A stretch of 64,000 nucleotides of DNA from Clostridium transplantifaecale (GCF_900626075.1 NZ_UYZY01000002.1:1-64000); one strand, 5' to 3'; counted from the stretch's first letter, positions 33,592 through 43,358 are shown. Notes: a model not told the origin generated them from the letters alone. A program made the numbers and translations.

Positions 33592-35034
33592 TTAGTATGT
33601 GTCTAACGGAGGTTTCACAGAATCAGGAAGCGGACAGGTATACTTTCCGCCGTTTCTCTTCCTCACCTCTGCTTTGGCGGCTTCAATTACTTCCGGCCGC
33701 TCCATGGTTCTGACCGATGCAAGGGCCATCACTTTTGCCGCGGTCAGCAGGCCTTTATGGGCCAGCGGGCTGCAGGACTGGGCCGTCATCTGCCATGTGT
33801 GCCCCACATTACCCACGCAGCAGGTAGCCACATTGATATTCAGCGTCGGAACTGCGTATCCTACGTCGCCTACATCGGTGGAGCCTGCCTCCAGCCTGAT
33901 CTTCGACGGGTCGAAATAATGAATTTCACTGTCCAGAGGTTTTTCAAGGATTTCCTCCACTCTGTCGTCACCGTACCGTGCGGCAATTTCATTCCGGATC
34001 ATCACCTGCGTCTGCTCATTATAAGTTTCAAGGAACTGTCTTGCCAAACTGTAATCTTCATCCGTCCACTTGGGAGCTCCTATCTCTTTCATACATTCAT
34101 CCGCCACACCGGCCAATGCAATATTGGGAATATACTCGGTAAATGCCATTGCCAGTTCGCTTTCCATCGTCGTCCCGGTCATCATGGCCGCTCCCTTTGC
34201 GACATTGACAACGCGCTCATAAAGCTCCTTGACCTGGGAAACGTACGGCGCCCTCACCTCGTAACGCACGGTTGCGTGATCCTGAACCACGTTCGGAGCC
34301 GTGCCGCCCGCATCAATATAGGCATAATGGATTCTGGCTTCCGGTATTACATGTTCTCTCAGATAATTGCAGCCCACGCTCATAAGCTCTACACTGTCCA
34401 GGGCGCTTCTTCCCAGATAAGGCGTTGCCCCTGCATGGGAACTGAGACCCTTGAAATAGAAATTGGCTCCCATAATTGCATTGCTGTGCATCGGATCCAC
34501 CTGATTAGCCGTAGCCGGATGCCATGTGTATACAAAATCCACATCGTCAAACATCCCGGCCCTGGCCATGAACTGCTTGGAACCGGCTCCCTCCTCGGCC
34601 GGACAGCCAAAGTAAATCACGGTTCCGTCCTTCTTAAATTCTTCCAGGTATTTCTTTACTGCAATGGCCGCAGCCAGGGAACCCGTTCCCAGTGCACAGT
34701 GGCCGCAGCCGTGTCCCGGAGCGCCTTCCTCTTCCTCTTTTTTCACCGGAACTCCCGCCTCCTGGCTCAATCCCGAAAGTGCATCGTACTCTCCCAAAAT
34801 TCCTACCACCGGCTTTCCCGTACCAAAGGAAAATGTGCCTGTAAAACAGGTAGGGATTCCCGCTAACCCCGTTTCCACAGAGAATCCCGACTCTTTTAAG
34901 AGACTGCAAAGCAGCTTTGCCGATCGGTTCTCCTGAAACGGCAGCTCGGCAAATTTCCAGATTTGATCATTGGCCTCCAGAATCCGATTTTTTTCTTCCT
35001 CCACCGTTTTTTCAATGTACTCAATATCCGTCAT
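33592..35034 (-). CDS. M20-family amidohydrolase (AbgB-like)
   Basis: A 480-residue zinc-dependent aminoacylase of the group containing p-aminobenzoyl-glutamate hydrolase subunit B. Metal-site motifs are visible: ILGEYDAL, GHGCGHCALG, PAEEGAG and the late STDVGDVGYAVPT and GHTWQM. A dimerisation insert lies in the middle (SSHAGATPYLGRSALD). The start MTDIEYIE has AGGAGG upstream. It is the last gene of an operon with a polar amino-acid importer, so it probably splits an imported N-acyl amino acid or dipeptide. Confidence 0.88.
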   Translation of the reverse strand: MTDIEYIEKTVEEEKNRILEANDQIWKFAELPFQENRSAKLLCSLLKESGFSVETGLAGIPTCFTGTFSFGTGKPVVGILGEYDALSGLSQEAGVPVKKEEEEGAPGHGCGHCALGTGSLAAAIAVKKYLEEFKKDGTVIYFGCPAEEGAGSKQFMARAGMFDDVDFVYTWHPATANQVDPMHSNAIMGANFYFKGLSSHAGATPYLGRSALDSVELMSVGCNYLREHVIPEARIHYAYIDAGGTAPNVVQDHATVRYEVRAPYVSQVKELYERVVNVAKGAAMMTGTTMESELAMAFTEYIPNIALAGVADECMKEIGAPKWTDEDYSLARQFLETYNEQTQVMIRNEIAARYGDDRVEEILEKPLDSEIHYFDPSKIRLEAGSTDVGDVGYAVPTLNINVATCCVGNVGHTWQMTAQSCSPLAHKGLLTAAKVMALASVRTMERPEVIEAAKAEVRKRNGGKYTCPLPDSVKPPLDTY

Positions 35035-35076
35035 GCTTGATTCCTCCTTCACTCATCCGGTCTTCATTCCTTCATT

Positions 35077-35865
35077 CTACAGTACTTTTCCGAGGAATTC
35101 AATGGTTCTTGGATTCTTTGCATTTCCGAATATTTCTTCCGGTGTTCCCTGCTCCTGGATGGTTCCGTTATCAATAAAAAACACCCTGTCGCTGACCTCT
35201 TTCGCAAATCCCATCTCATGGGTGACAATCACAATTGTCATTCCCGACCCGGTCAGGGTCTTAATAACATTTAAAACCTCTTTCACCATCTCCGGATCCA
35301 GGGCCGAAGTCGGTTCATCAAACAGCATCACTTCCGGTTCCATCGCCAGCGCCCGCACAATAGCCAGCCTCTGCTTCTGGCCGCCCGAGAGCTTGCCGGG
35401 ATAAACGTCCTTTTTATCCAGAAGGCCGACGCGCTCCAGAAGATCGCATGCCTTCTTCTCCGCCTCGGCCTTCGGAACCTTTTTCTCGAGAACCGGGGTG
35501 AGGGTAATGTTGTCAATCACCTTCAGGTGAGGAAATACATTAAAACTCTGAAATACCATCCCCATTTTCTGACGGAACTTATCAATGTTGACGGACGGGT
35601 CCGTGATATCGGTTCCCCTGAATGTCACCCTGCCCGACGTCGGTTCCTCCAGGCAGTTGAGGCACCGCAGAAACGTGCTCTTTCCTCCTCCGCTGGGGCC
35701 GATCACGGAGACCACTTCGCCTTCGTAAATGCATTCCGTAATTCCTTTCAGCACTTCCAGAGTCCCGAAGGATTTTTTCAGATTCTCCACACAGATAACA
35801 GGCACGGCGCCGGCCGGGACGCCTGCTCTCTCTTCGCATAAACTGCCGCTCTCTCTACCGCTCAT
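35077..35865 (-). CDS. Polar amino-acid ABC importer ATPase (GlnQ-like)
   Basis: A 262-residue ATPase with Walker [10 protein letters not shown], signature [16 protein letters not shown], Walker [15 protein letters not shown] and H-loop VTHEMGFA, typical of the histidine/glutamine importer class. About 20 residues at the N-terminus precede the usual start of the fold. It overlaps the permease gene by 11 bases. Confidence 0.92.
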   Translation of the reverse strand: MSGRESGSLCEERAGVPAGAVPVICVENLKKSFGTLEVLKGITECIYEGEVVSVIGPSGGGKSTFLRCLNCLEEPTSGRVTFRGTDITDPSVNIDKFRQKMGMVFQSFNVFPHLKVIDNITLTPVLEKKVPKAEAEKKACDLLERVGLLDKKDVYPGKLSGGQKQRLAIVRALAMEPEVMLFDEPTSALDPEMVKEVLNVIKTLTGSGMTIVIVTHEMGFAKEVSDRVFFIDNGTIQEQGTPEEIFGNAKNPRTIEFLGKVL

Positions 35866-36520
35866 TCCTGTTCATCCTCCATTCCGCATATTCCATGATT
35901 TTTCCCAAAACGGTTGTCACCATCAGATAAATGATTCCTGCTATCATCAGAGCCTCCACAGGACGGAAAGTCGCCGACGATATGGTTTTATACGATGTGG
36001 TGAGTTCGTTGATAAAAAATACGGAGGCGAGTGACGCCTGCTTAATCATGGTGATGAACTCATTACCCAGGGCGGGCAGAATATTTTTCACGGCCTGAGG
36101 CAGGATAATCTGCGTCATAGTGTGGCCGGCCGTCATGCCGAGACTTCTTGCAGCCTCCGTCTGGCCTTTATCCACCGCCTGGATTCCCGCCCTGATTACC
36201 TCAGCCACATAGGAACTGGCGTTGATAATGAGGGCGATAATGATGCAGGCTGTATCCGATATTTTCACCGGAAGAGCCCTGGGTAAAAATATCCAGAAAA
36301 AATACAGTTGAAGCAGTATCGGAGTGCCTCTCAGCACCCAGATATAAAAACGCACAAACCACTGAAACGGCCTTATGCGTGTCAGCCGCATAACGGCCAG
36401 AATTGTTCCGATCAGCGTGCCGCACAATACTGTGATTGCAGCCAGGCACAGGGTGCCGGCAAGGCCCTGTATATAGACGAAGCCGTACCGGTCCCACATT
36501 TTTATCATTGTCTCTATCAT
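35855..36520 (-). CDS. Polar amino-acid ABC importer permease
   Basis: A 221-residue permease with about five membrane helices and the coupling motif [28 protein letters not shown], plus [12 protein letters not shown] near residue 65, both hallmarks of the HisMQ family. It forms a homodimeric channel with the GlnQ-like ATPase. Confidence 0.93.
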   Translation of the reverse strand: MIETMIKMWDRYGFVYIQGLAGTLCLAAITVLCGTLIGTILAVMRLTRIRPFQWFVRFYIWVLRGTPILLQLYFFWIFLPRALPVKISDTACIIIALIINASSYVAEVIRAGIQAVDKGQTEAARSLGMTAGHTMTQIILPQAVKNILPALGNEFITMIKQASLASVFFINELTTSYKTISSATFRPVEALMIAGIIYLMVTTVLGKIMEYAEWRMNRNER

Positions 36521-36554
36521 ATCCGAAGTCCTCCCGCCTTAATTCACGGCCCTG

Positions 36555-37520
36555 TTACAGGCCCAGACTCCGGGCATATTCCTTGTACTCTTCATACCAC
36601 TTGGAATATACGCCTTCATCAACGACTCCGTCTATGATTTCATTTACCTTATTCAGAAGCTCCGTCTCACCTTTTGTGATGCCGATCCGCGTTCCCTGGG
36701 TGGACTCATCCACCGTAAACGCAAAATCCGGCACTATAGTCATATCACAGCCGCTGTTGGCATCGATATAGAGCTGCGCTGTGGTGATAGAGGTGATGAC
36801 GGCGTCTGCTTTTCCTTCCTGTACCATCAGGAAACCGTCCGTGGTAGCCGAAACGCGTTTCAGTTCCTTGTAAGCCGGAACCTGTTCGCCTGCAAACATC
36901 TCTTGCAGGGAACCGCTCTGGACGACAATCGTCTTGTCGGCCAAATCGTCCGCGTTTCTGATTTGATCCAGATTTTCTGTGCGCACCATGAGGCCGTACT
37001 CTATCTTCTCATCATCGAAATAGTATCCGTTGGAAAGCTCCATTGCCTCTGCTCTGGCGGGAGTGTAAGCGAGGGCCGAAATGGCCATGTCATATTTGCC
37101 TTCCGTGATACCGCTGAGTACGGATTCAAAATCCAGAGGGACAATACGGCACTCAACTCCCAGTTTATCTGCGATATACCTGGCAAGTTCAATATCGGCG
37201 CCGACGTACTTGTCGTCCCCCTGCTTGGAAGGATCGATGAACTCATTCGGCGCAAAATATGGTTCTGTCGCAACTTCGATGTAACCGCGCTCCAGAATAT
37301 CGGCGAGACGGCTGCCGGATGCAGAATCTGAATGGGCTGCTTCAGAGCTTTCTGAACCGGATACGGGCGATGATGACTCGTCTGTATCATGATGCAGAGA
37401 ACTCTCCTCACTTACTACTGTCGGCGCCTGACCAATAATGGAACAGCCGCTGAGCATTGTCGTGGACAGTAAAGCGGCGGCTACGGAAGCGGCCAGCTTT
37501 TTCACTTGATTCTTTCTCAT
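36555..37520 (-). CDS. Polar amino-acid ABC importer binding lipoprotein
   Basis: A 321-residue lipoprotein with lipobox LSGC and a Ser/Glu/His-rich linker (about 35-70) before the folded domain. SBP family 3 motifs follow: GYIEVATEPYFAPNEFID, YVGADIELARYIADKLG and GKYDMAISALAYTPAR. GGAGGAAGG precedes the ATG. It is the first gene of the four-gene operon. The amino acid bound is not readable. Confidence 0.92.
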   Translation of the reverse strand: MRKNQVKKLAASVAAALLSTTMLSGCSIIGQAPTVVSEESSLHHDTDESSSPVSGSESSEAAHSDSASGSRLADILERGYIEVATEPYFAPNEFIDPSKQGDDKYVGADIELARYIADKLGVECRIVPLDFESVLSGITEGKYDMAISALAYTPARAEAMELSNGYYFDDEKIEYGLMVRTENLDQIRNADDLADKTIVVQSGSLQEMFAGEQVPAYKELKRVSATTDGFLMVQEGKADAVITSITTAQLYIDANSGCDMTIVPDFAFTVDESTQGTRIGITKGETELLNKVNEIIDGVVDEGVYSKWYEEYKEYARSLGL

Positions 37521-37636
37521 GTTTCCTTCCTCCTATCTTAATATTTTAGCCTCTGGCGCTTATTTCAGATGAAGCTCCCGCCGGTTTGAAATGTTTTCAG
37601 CGTTCACTTTAGTCTGCTACCATGCTAATTCATGAA

Positions 37637-37665
37637 ATTATATCTGGCGAATTGCCGGATGTCAA
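37637..37665 (-). promoter_or_regulatory. Consensus SigA promoter of the amino-acid importer operon
   Basis: On the minus strand TTGACA-N17-TATAAT matches the consensus exactly, about 115 bases before the ATG. Upstream of it lies the palindrome AAAAACGCGTTTTT (37682-37695), which may bind a regulator. Confidence 0.88.
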
Positions 37666-37756
37666 GTATTTTTTACTGTACAAAAACGCGTTTTTCGTTT
37701 GTATATATTGATTTTACAAGGAAAATTGACTATTTTTTTATTATGGGACGAAAAAA

Positions 37757-37779
37757 GGCCTCAGCAAACCGCTGAGGCC
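37757..37779 (-). terminator. Terminator of the hybrid kinase gene
   Basis: GGCCTCAGC-N5-GCTGAGGCC followed on the minus strand by TTTTTTCG. It separates the kinase gene from the importer operon downstream. Confidence 0.88.
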
Positions 37780-37829
37780 GGGCCGGGTGATTCCTGGTAT
37801 TTAATTTAATTCTTTTTATACAGGTCAAT

Positions 37830-39104
37830 TTACATCACAAAATGTCCTGCTTCATCCAAAGCCCTGCTGATTTCCTGCTTCATGACAAAAAAGTCCAGGG
37901 GCTTTGCCAGATGGCTTGTCATTCCTGCCGCTTTCGCCGCTCTGACATCCTCTGCAAACGCATCGGCCGTCATTGCCAGAATCGGTACGGAAGACGCATC
38001 CCTGCGGCCGCTGTTTCTGAGACTGCGGATCACGTGGGCCGCCTCATATCCGTTCATAACCGGCATATGGATGTCCGTCAGGATCAGGTCATAATAGTAT
38101 TCTGACGCTTTCCTGAAACATTCCACTCCTTCATTACCGTCTCTGGCGGTGTCCACCGCCGCCCCCATGCCGAGCAGCAATTCCCTTGCAATCTCCAGAT
38201 TCAACTCGTTATCTTCAATCAGTAAAAAATGTTTTCCGCAAAACTCCGGATGAGCGCCCATGGCTTCAATCAGATCGGTCTCTCTGTCCGCCGAGGTAAA
38301 ACCGTTTTCCAGTACATTCAGATCAAGCACTACAGCGACCGAGGTTCCTTGTCCCGGCGTGCTCTGTACCTCAATTCTGCCTTCCATCAGTTCCACCAGC
38401 TTACCGGCCATGGACATCCCAATGCCGCAGCCTCCGGTCTTGTCAATTCTTCCGTCCTGTTCCCTCTCAAAAGTGAGGAACAGATTTTCCATAAATTCTT
38501 TTCCAATGCCCGTTCCCGTATCTGAAATGCAAAACCGGAACCTGGCACGCTGCTCTCTGCCTGGCTCCGGTTCCGTCACATCCACCCGAATTACTCCGCC
38601 CTCCGGAGTAAATTTAATGGCGTTGGATATCAGATTCGTCATGACCTGATTCAGTCTCATAAAATCAAATTCTGCAATTTCGTGGTTAAGCCCCCGGCAA
38701 TCCATAATCAGCGCCTGATTTTTGGCTGCCGCTGCCGGCTCCATCATTCCTCCCAGACACTCCATGAATTCCCTGATGGAATATACCTCTTTTTTTAGAG
38801 TCAGGCTGTTACGCCCCATATTCGACACTTCCAGTACATCGCTTACAAGGCCGGCCAGCGCCTTTCCGGAGCACTCCATTTTTTCAAGGCAATCCAGGAC
38901 ACGTCCGTGATCCTCCAGATTGGCAGCTGCCAGCCTGGTCATTCCCAGAATTGCATTTAGCGGTGTACGCATATCGTGGGACATGGTGGACAGAAAACGT
39001 CTTTTAGCCATTTCGGCTTCACGCCTTGCCCTGTACGCCGCTCTCTCTTTTTTTACCAGTTCTCTTCTGTTCCATCTTCTTCCGCAGTAATGATCGTGTT
39101 TCAC
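37830..39104 (-). CDS. Soluble hybrid histidine kinase without a sensor domain
   Basis: A 424-residue protein with a kinase core and a C-terminal receiver. The phosphorylated His43 is in STMSHDMRTPLNA; the ATPase has NQVMTNLISNAIKFT, DTGTGIG and GCGIGMSMAG; the receiver has LLIEDNELN, phospho-Asp in LILTDIHMPVMNG and Lys in LAKPLD. Only about 35 basic residues precede the kinase core, with no membrane or sensor domain. It starts at GTG with GAAGGGGAA upstream. It may be a truncated descendant of a larger sensor or take its signal from a partner. Confidence 0.85.
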   Translation of the reverse strand: MKHDHYCGRRWNRRELVKKERAAYRARREAEMAKRRFLSTMSHDMRTPLNAILGMTRLAAANLEDHGRVLDCLEKMECSGKALAGLVSDVLEVSNMGRNSLTLKKEVYSIREFMECLGGMMEPAAAAKNQALIMDCRGLNHEIAEFDFMRLNQVMTNLISNAIKFTPEGGVIRVDVTEPEPGREQRARFRFCISDTGTGIGKEFMENLFLTFEREQDGRIDKTGGCGIGMSMAGKLVELMEGRIEVQSTPGQGTSVAVVLDLNVLENGFTSADRETDLIEAMGAHPEFCGKHFLLIEDNELNLEIARELLLGMGAAVDTARDGNEGVECFRKASEYYYDLILTDIHMPVMNGYEAAHVIRSLRNSGRRDASSVPILAMTADAFAEDVRAAKAAGMTSHLAKPLDFFVMKQEISRALDEAGHFVM

Positions 39105-39216
39105 AATGTTTTATTCCCCTTCTATGTAGTTCATAACATGACCCGATCCCCATTCGGGCACTGATACTATTCTATTCATAAAACGAGAAAACATTCCAAA
39201 AATTATTTTTCCTTAA

Positions 39217-39999
39217 CTATTTCCTAATACGCCGCCTTCTGTCATAGATGAACCTGAGGCAGGCTGCCGCCGCCAGAAAAGACAGCACCGTGCTTATTAT
39301 GATAAAAATCCAGCTTCCAAAAAAAGCGGAAAAAGCGCCGAGAGATGCGGTCAGAATAATCGAGGTCAGATTGGCGCTAATATGAAACCATACAGCCGGG
39401 AAAAGTCCGTCAAAGTGTTCATACACCAGCGCCAGAAGGATTCCCAGTGCAAATGCGTAAACCGCCTGAACCAGATTCCCGTGATAAAGGCCGAAAATCA
39501 GAGCCGACACAACCGCAGCGGGAATAATCCCCATTGCAGACCGCAGACGGCCATAGCACAACCCTCTGAAAATCAGCTCTTCCACAACGGGTGCCGCAAG
39601 TCCGGTGGACAATATCTGAAGCACAATAGACACACTGTAAATATCCTCATTGATCTCATCAAAACCCTCGGACATATGTACTATACCGGTTAGTTCCATC
39701 AGATTGTTTAAAAATATACAGGAAGCAAAGGCAAGTATGAAAACCAGGGCCGCCCCGCGCCCCATGTCGATTCTCACGCGCCAGGACGGACCATAATCTC
39801 TTCGTCTCTCCTGCTCTCTCCTTCCGTAAACGTAGAAAAGAAACACCGAACTTATCACCGCCGCCAGTGTGACCACCCACATTACGTTAAGAAATCCTCC
39901 CATAAAAAAGGCGATTACCGCGGTCACCGCCGTATAGAATAAAATCGGCCAAATCACCTGCCAAATCATTGAAATCACTCCAAAATTTCTTCTTACCAT
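39217..39999 (-). CDS. CPBP-family intramembrane metalloprotease
   Basis: A 260-residue membrane protein with about seven to eight helices. The CPBP (CAAX protease and bacteriocin-processing) motifs are EELIFRGLCYGRL near residue 140 and FGLYHGN and WFHISANLTS further on, giving the Glu-Glu and two His of the site. In Firmicutes such proteins act in bacteriocin immunity or prenyl-protein processing; the substrate here is unknown. It stands alone. Confidence 0.88.
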   Translation of the reverse strand: MVRRNFGVISMIWQVIWPILFYTAVTAVIAFFMGGFLNVMWVVTLAAVISSVFLFYVYGRREQERRRDYGPSWRVRIDMGRGAALVFILAFASCIFLNNLMELTGIVHMSEGFDEINEDIYSVSIVLQILSTGLAAPVVEELIFRGLCYGRLRSAMGIIPAAVVSALIFGLYHGNLVQAVYAFALGILLALVYEHFDGLFPAVWFHISANLTSIILTASLGAFSAFFGSWIFIIISTVLSFLAAAACLRFIYDRRRRIRK

Positions 40000-40303
40000 T
40001 ATTGTACTCCTTTGTAACAGATTTAAGTCTGCAACTCTTGAGACTTAATTCCTGAATTTTGCCCGGGGACTTTCTTTTTACGGAACCGCCTGTTGCGGAG
40101 AGTCTTTCTGAACAGCCTCTCTTCTGTTTTCACACTTACCTTCTTCTGCGCTTCCTTTTTCTCCCCTTCCCCCGGCATTATGTTCTATTGTAACATGGCT
40201 GACCTGGAAAGTCTATTTGCATAGATTTGAATTCCGGGGGTAATCAATATCACAGATTCTGCTCGCTCCGCGCCGGCAGTATGCTATGGCTGTGCCGGCA
40301 AAA
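40000..40303. other. Intergenic stretch without a recognised gene
   Basis: Between the CPBP and FUSC genes I see no frame with a ribosome site and no clear promoter. A short GCCGGCA...TGCCGGC inverted repeat lies near 40272-40299, just beyond the FUSC terminator. Confidence 0.4.
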
Positions 40304-40346
40304 ATGCGCCGGAGGCTCCCTTATTCAGGAAGAGACTCCGACGCAT
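40304..40346 (-). terminator. Terminator containing the FUSC stop codon
   Basis: On the minus strand ATGCGTCGGAG pairs with CTCCGGCGCAT and is followed by TTTTTG. The last codons and the stop (40321-40323) lie within the arms and loop, so the final ribosome would cover the 5' arm. Confidence 0.8.
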
Positions 40347-41388
40347 TTTTCCTATAGATAATGCTGTCACATATTTTGTAAAATACAACGGCCAGCAAAA
40401 TTCCCAGCAAATTTGCCAGATATCGGTTCATAACGGCTCCCGATACCCCATATATACCGGCTGCCACGGCGAGGGCGCCGAAGGAGTTAAACACGGTCTG
40501 CCAGCCGTATGTTGCAGAAAAACCGACACAGACACCGCCGATAATCCCCAGCACTCCATAATCTTCCTCCGGAACTATAAGGCAAAGGAGCAGAAAGAGA
40601 ATTCCTCCCGCAATCGTTCCCGGAACCCTGTGTCTTACCCTCATTTTTAAATCCTCAGCAAACGGCTGCATCACCGACATGGCGGCAAATCCGGCCCACA
40701 TTGGTCTTGAAAGCCCGATAACGCGGGCCAGAAACATCACAAGGGCGACTCCCGCCGCCATTTTAAACTGCCATCTGGTCCTGGCGGAGTGGAAGCGGAA
40801 CTCATGAAAAAGATCTCCGATCCGCCTCTTATACGTAATTTTGCGGTGATTGAAGTAAAAAATCAGCGCGGTCAGCAGACCTCCTGCTGCCAGTCCTAAA
40901 AAGCGCATACCATACGCTTCCCCGGTCACATCATTGCCCGATAAAAGCAGGTATCCCAGCACAAAGGTTGCATGGTTCGACATCAGAATATTATGGCAGC
41001 CAAAAAAGGTAATAGCCAGAATACAGACAAAATCAACAATCAGTGCAGCAAACGGAGACGACGTTGCCGATATATGAGGTCCAACCGCAAGAATTCCAAA
41101 AATTCCGAGGAGTACAAAAAAGCTCTGTTTCGTATCGATCCCCAAATCCGCCTGCCTGAATACCATGACGGCCAGCAGTACCACCACACCCGCTATGCTG
41201 TTCTCAGGACCGAAAAGCTTAGAATAGACAGAGATAAACACTACACAAAATGCCAGTGTTAAAAACACCTTGAAAATGTAGGCAGCAATGTGGCGCCGTT
41301 TTTCCCTGCCGTCTTTTGAATTTCGGATGAGCGCTTTCGAACCGGCCTGATTTAACTGTAATTCCTGATAAAATGTCAAATATGACAC
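40321..41388 (-). CDS. FUSC-family membrane protein
   Basis: A 355-residue protein with two sets of membrane helices, the second resembling the FUSC/aromatic-acid-exporter core (RPMWAGFAAMSVMQPFAEDLKMRVRHRVPGTIAGG). Family members such as AaeB and fusaric-acid resistance proteins pump aromatic acids out. It is the second gene of a MarR operon, which fits an inducible efflux role. The annotated GTG start sits almost on the ribosome site; a TTG at 41379, 7 bases after GGAAGG, is an equally good start. Confidence 0.85.
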   Translation of the reverse strand: MSYLTFYQELQLNQAGSKALIRNSKDGREKRRHIAAYIFKVFLTLAFCVVFISVYSKLFGPENSIAGVVVLLAVMVFRQADLGIDTKQSFFVLLGIFGILAVGPHISATSSPFAALIVDFVCILAITFFGCHNILMSNHATFVLGYLLLSGNDVTGEAYGMRFLGLAAGGLLTALIFYFNHRKITYKRRIGDLFHEFRFHSARTRWQFKMAAGVALVMFLARVIGLSRPMWAGFAAMSVMQPFAEDLKMRVRHRVPGTIAGGILFLLLCLIVPEEDYGVLGIIGGVCVGFSATYGWQTVFNSFGALAVAAGIYGVSGAVMNRYLANLLGILLAVVFYKICDSIIYRKNASESLPE

Positions 41389-41404
41389 CTTCCTTTCTGT
41401 CTTG

Positions 41405-41848
41405 TCATTGCTGCATAAACTCGTTGCTCTCGCGGATCAGCCCGGCCAGATTCCCGAACTTTTCCTCTCCAAGATTCCTTCTTAACCGGTATACGGGTTC
41501 CAGGTAATAGGTGTAGGTCTCCTTCAATATCTGGCCTCCCTTTTCCGTGATTTTCAGGAAATAACTTCTCCTGTCCGCTTCACTGACTTCCTTCAAAAGA
41601 AATCCTTTCATCTCCAGATTTTCAATCAGCCTGCTGCCCAGCGGCCTGCTGATTCCCATACTTTCGCACAGCGCATGCGGTGTAAGGCGTTCTTTGGACA
41701 TCTGTACTCTTGAGAGAAGATCCAGTTCCTGTGCCGAAAAAATGCCTCCCTGGGGGCTGCGTTTCACATGCAGGCTGCAAAAATGCCGGATATCCTGCAT
41801 CGTTTTCATCATTGCCATCCAATCCTCATATTCCTGTTGCTTTTCCAT
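41405..41848 (-). CDS. MarR-family transcriptional regulator
   Basis: A 147-residue winged-helix regulator with the recognition region LTPHALCESMGISRPLGSRLIENLEMKGFL and wing SEADRRSYFLKITEKG. The start MEKQQEY has AGGAGAG upstream. It is the first gene of the operon and probably represses its own promoter, releasing on binding an aromatic ligand; the FUSC pump follows 16 bases later. Confidence 0.92.
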   Translation of the reverse strand: MEKQQEYEDWMAMMKTMQDIRHFCSLHVKRSPQGGIFSAQELDLLSRVQMSKERLTPHALCESMGISRPLGSRLIENLEMKGFLLKEVSEADRRSYFLKITEKGGQILKETYTYYLEPVYRLRRNLGEEKFGNLAGLIRESNEFMQQ

Positions 41849-42000
41849 TCTTTCTCTCCTATTTACCCCCATAAACACCAGGCATAGCAGCTTACTGTGT
41901 GTTTCAAATCAGCCTTTTTCGATTATTCTTGTCGGTGTCGCAGCCGGATATGATCGGCAGGAATCTATATGATACTGATATGTCGATTATCTGAAAATAG

Positions 42001-42051
42001 TTGACTTTGTTAATAAATGGAAATTTTACGCCTAATTATTAACTTTGTCAA
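42001..42051 (-). promoter_or_regulatory. marR-FUSC promoter with two MarR operators
   Basis: On the minus strand TTGACA (42046-42051) and TAAAAT (42023-42028) are 17 bases apart. Two 13-base dyads of the form TTRACTTTGTYAA lie at 42001-42013 and 42039-42051, in mirror orientation. One covers the -35 box, the other the transcription start region, the usual pattern for autorepression. Confidence 0.8.
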
Positions 42052-42069
42052 CTAATTTATAGTTATTTT

Positions 42070-42486
42070 ATGATTGGCCGCGGCGTTTTGCCCTCTGCCT
42101 CTGTCCTCCGTTTATGGAACTACCAGAATTTAATGATATGGCTCAGCCAGAAATCGGATCGGGAATTTTGTTTTGCAGTTCCTGCCAGTCCGGTTTTCCC
42201 GTTATTTGTTTCAATGAGGGACGCAAAGAACCCCTACGGCGATTCGACCATGGGCGTCTACTGCGGCAGAGACTTCTATTTTACCGTGCCGGGAGAAATC
42301 CTTGAATGGGGTCCGGTTCCTGAGACAGGTTTCGACTATGCCGGTTCCATAAAAGCTCTGTTCGGTTTTGAGCTGCAATTACTTTCGGCGCAGAAAAACG
42401 CATATGGAAAAAAACTATCGTTACTTTCTCTTTTCCGGAAGAATAAATGGGAACGCCTAAAGAGGAAGTACGCACTACACCAATAA
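42070..42486 (+). CDS. Hypothetical protein, doubtful
   Basis: A 138-codon frame with no ribosome site at its ATG and no recognised family. The second half (GVYCGRDFYFTVPGEILEWGPVPE) looks protein-like. An overlapping frame from 42114 (MELPEFNDMAQPEIG) looks equally protein-like at its start, so a frameshifted gene is possible. Confidence 0.3.
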   Translation: MIGRGVLPSASVLRLWNYQNLMIWLSQKSDREFCFAVPASPVFPLFVSMRDAKNPYGDSTMGVYCGRDFYFTVPGEILEWGPVPETGFDYAGSIKALFGFELQLLSAQKNAYGKKLSLLSLFRKNKWERLKRKYALHQ

Positions 42487-42509
42487 ACCGGATTTAATCA
42501 GGCGCCAAA

Positions 42510-43358
42510 TTACACCGCTTCGGTCTTTTGACCAAGTAAATACCCGTACCCACCAACATGAACCGAATCAATTACATCCTCGTGATATGCGATATTTACG
42601 ATAATCCGGGAAATCGCTCCCATGTTATACCCCTGTTCAAAAATATATTGAGCCTGCTTTTTATAATATTTAAAAAGGTAACACGCTAAGGCACAATTAG
42701 ACGTTCCAGTTGCTGATTCTTCATCAATCCCATACAATGGCGCAAAATTTCTGCATATTGCTGTTATTTCAGATTCCTCAATCAAAGTAAAAGCATGGAC
42801 GCCAACAACATTTTTTTCTTTGCTTAATTCTGCCATCATTTTAAAATCAGGCGATAATGCCTCCAGATGTTCCCTCGAATCAACAGGAAGCATAACATCG
42901 CTTAGTCCGGTGGAAACTATTTGTATTGGAAAATCACCATTAATAAAGTCTTTCTCTAAGCAAGCGGAAAATAAATCCGGAGGCAGGATATCGAAATATG
43001 CAGGACAATTCTGTTCCATAAGTATCAAGCCGTCTTTTTTAATCTGGATATTAAGAATTCCGGATTTTGTTTCGATTGTAAGTTGTCCTTTATCCAACAT
43101 GCCCAATATCCTGAGAGTAGAAAACGCTGCGATTGTAGCATGGCCGCATAACGGAACCTCTTCTGTTGGAGTGTAAAATTGTAACTTAAAATCCGCCATA
43201 CAGGAATCCGATACATAAGCAGTTTCAGAATATCCTAATTGCCTTGCAATCTCCATCTTTTGGCCGTTTGTTAAATCCGGTCTGCCGAATACGATTCCCG
43301 CCTTATTTCCGCCTTTATTATTTTTACTAAAAGCACTTGCCACGTATACATCAACCAT
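42510..43358 (-). CDS. PhzF-family isomerase/epimerase-like protein
   Basis: A 282-residue protein with the two-lobed diaminopimelate-epimerase fold. Motifs include GNKAGIVF near the start, the catalytic-Glu region LGYSETAYV, FYTPTEEVPLCGHATIAAF and the second-lobe DEESATGTSNCALACYL. PhzF itself isomerises a phenazine precursor; most relatives have no known substrate. The start MVDVYVASAF has AGGGAGAAAGAG upstream. The region is AT-richer than its surroundings and begins a group of single enzymes on the minus strand. Confidence 0.85.
   Translation of the reverse strand: MVDVYVASAFSKNNKGGNKAGIVFGRPDLTNGQKMEIARQLGYSETAYVSDSCMADFKLQFYTPTEEVPLCGHATIAAFSTLRILGMLDKGQLTIETKSGILNIQIKKDGLILMEQNCPAYFDILPPDLFSACLEKDFINGDFPIQIVSTGLSDVMLPVDSREHLEALSPDFKMMAELSKEKNVVGVHAFTLIEESEITAICRNFAPLYGIDEESATGTSNCALACYLFKYYKKQAQYIFEQGYNMGAISRIIVNIAYHEDVIDSVHVGGYGYLLGQKTEAV

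Noticed and set aside
33757..34866. Open frame of 369 codons on the plus strand
   Set aside because: Shadow of the M20 peptidase gene, whose metal-site motifs are intact on the other strand.
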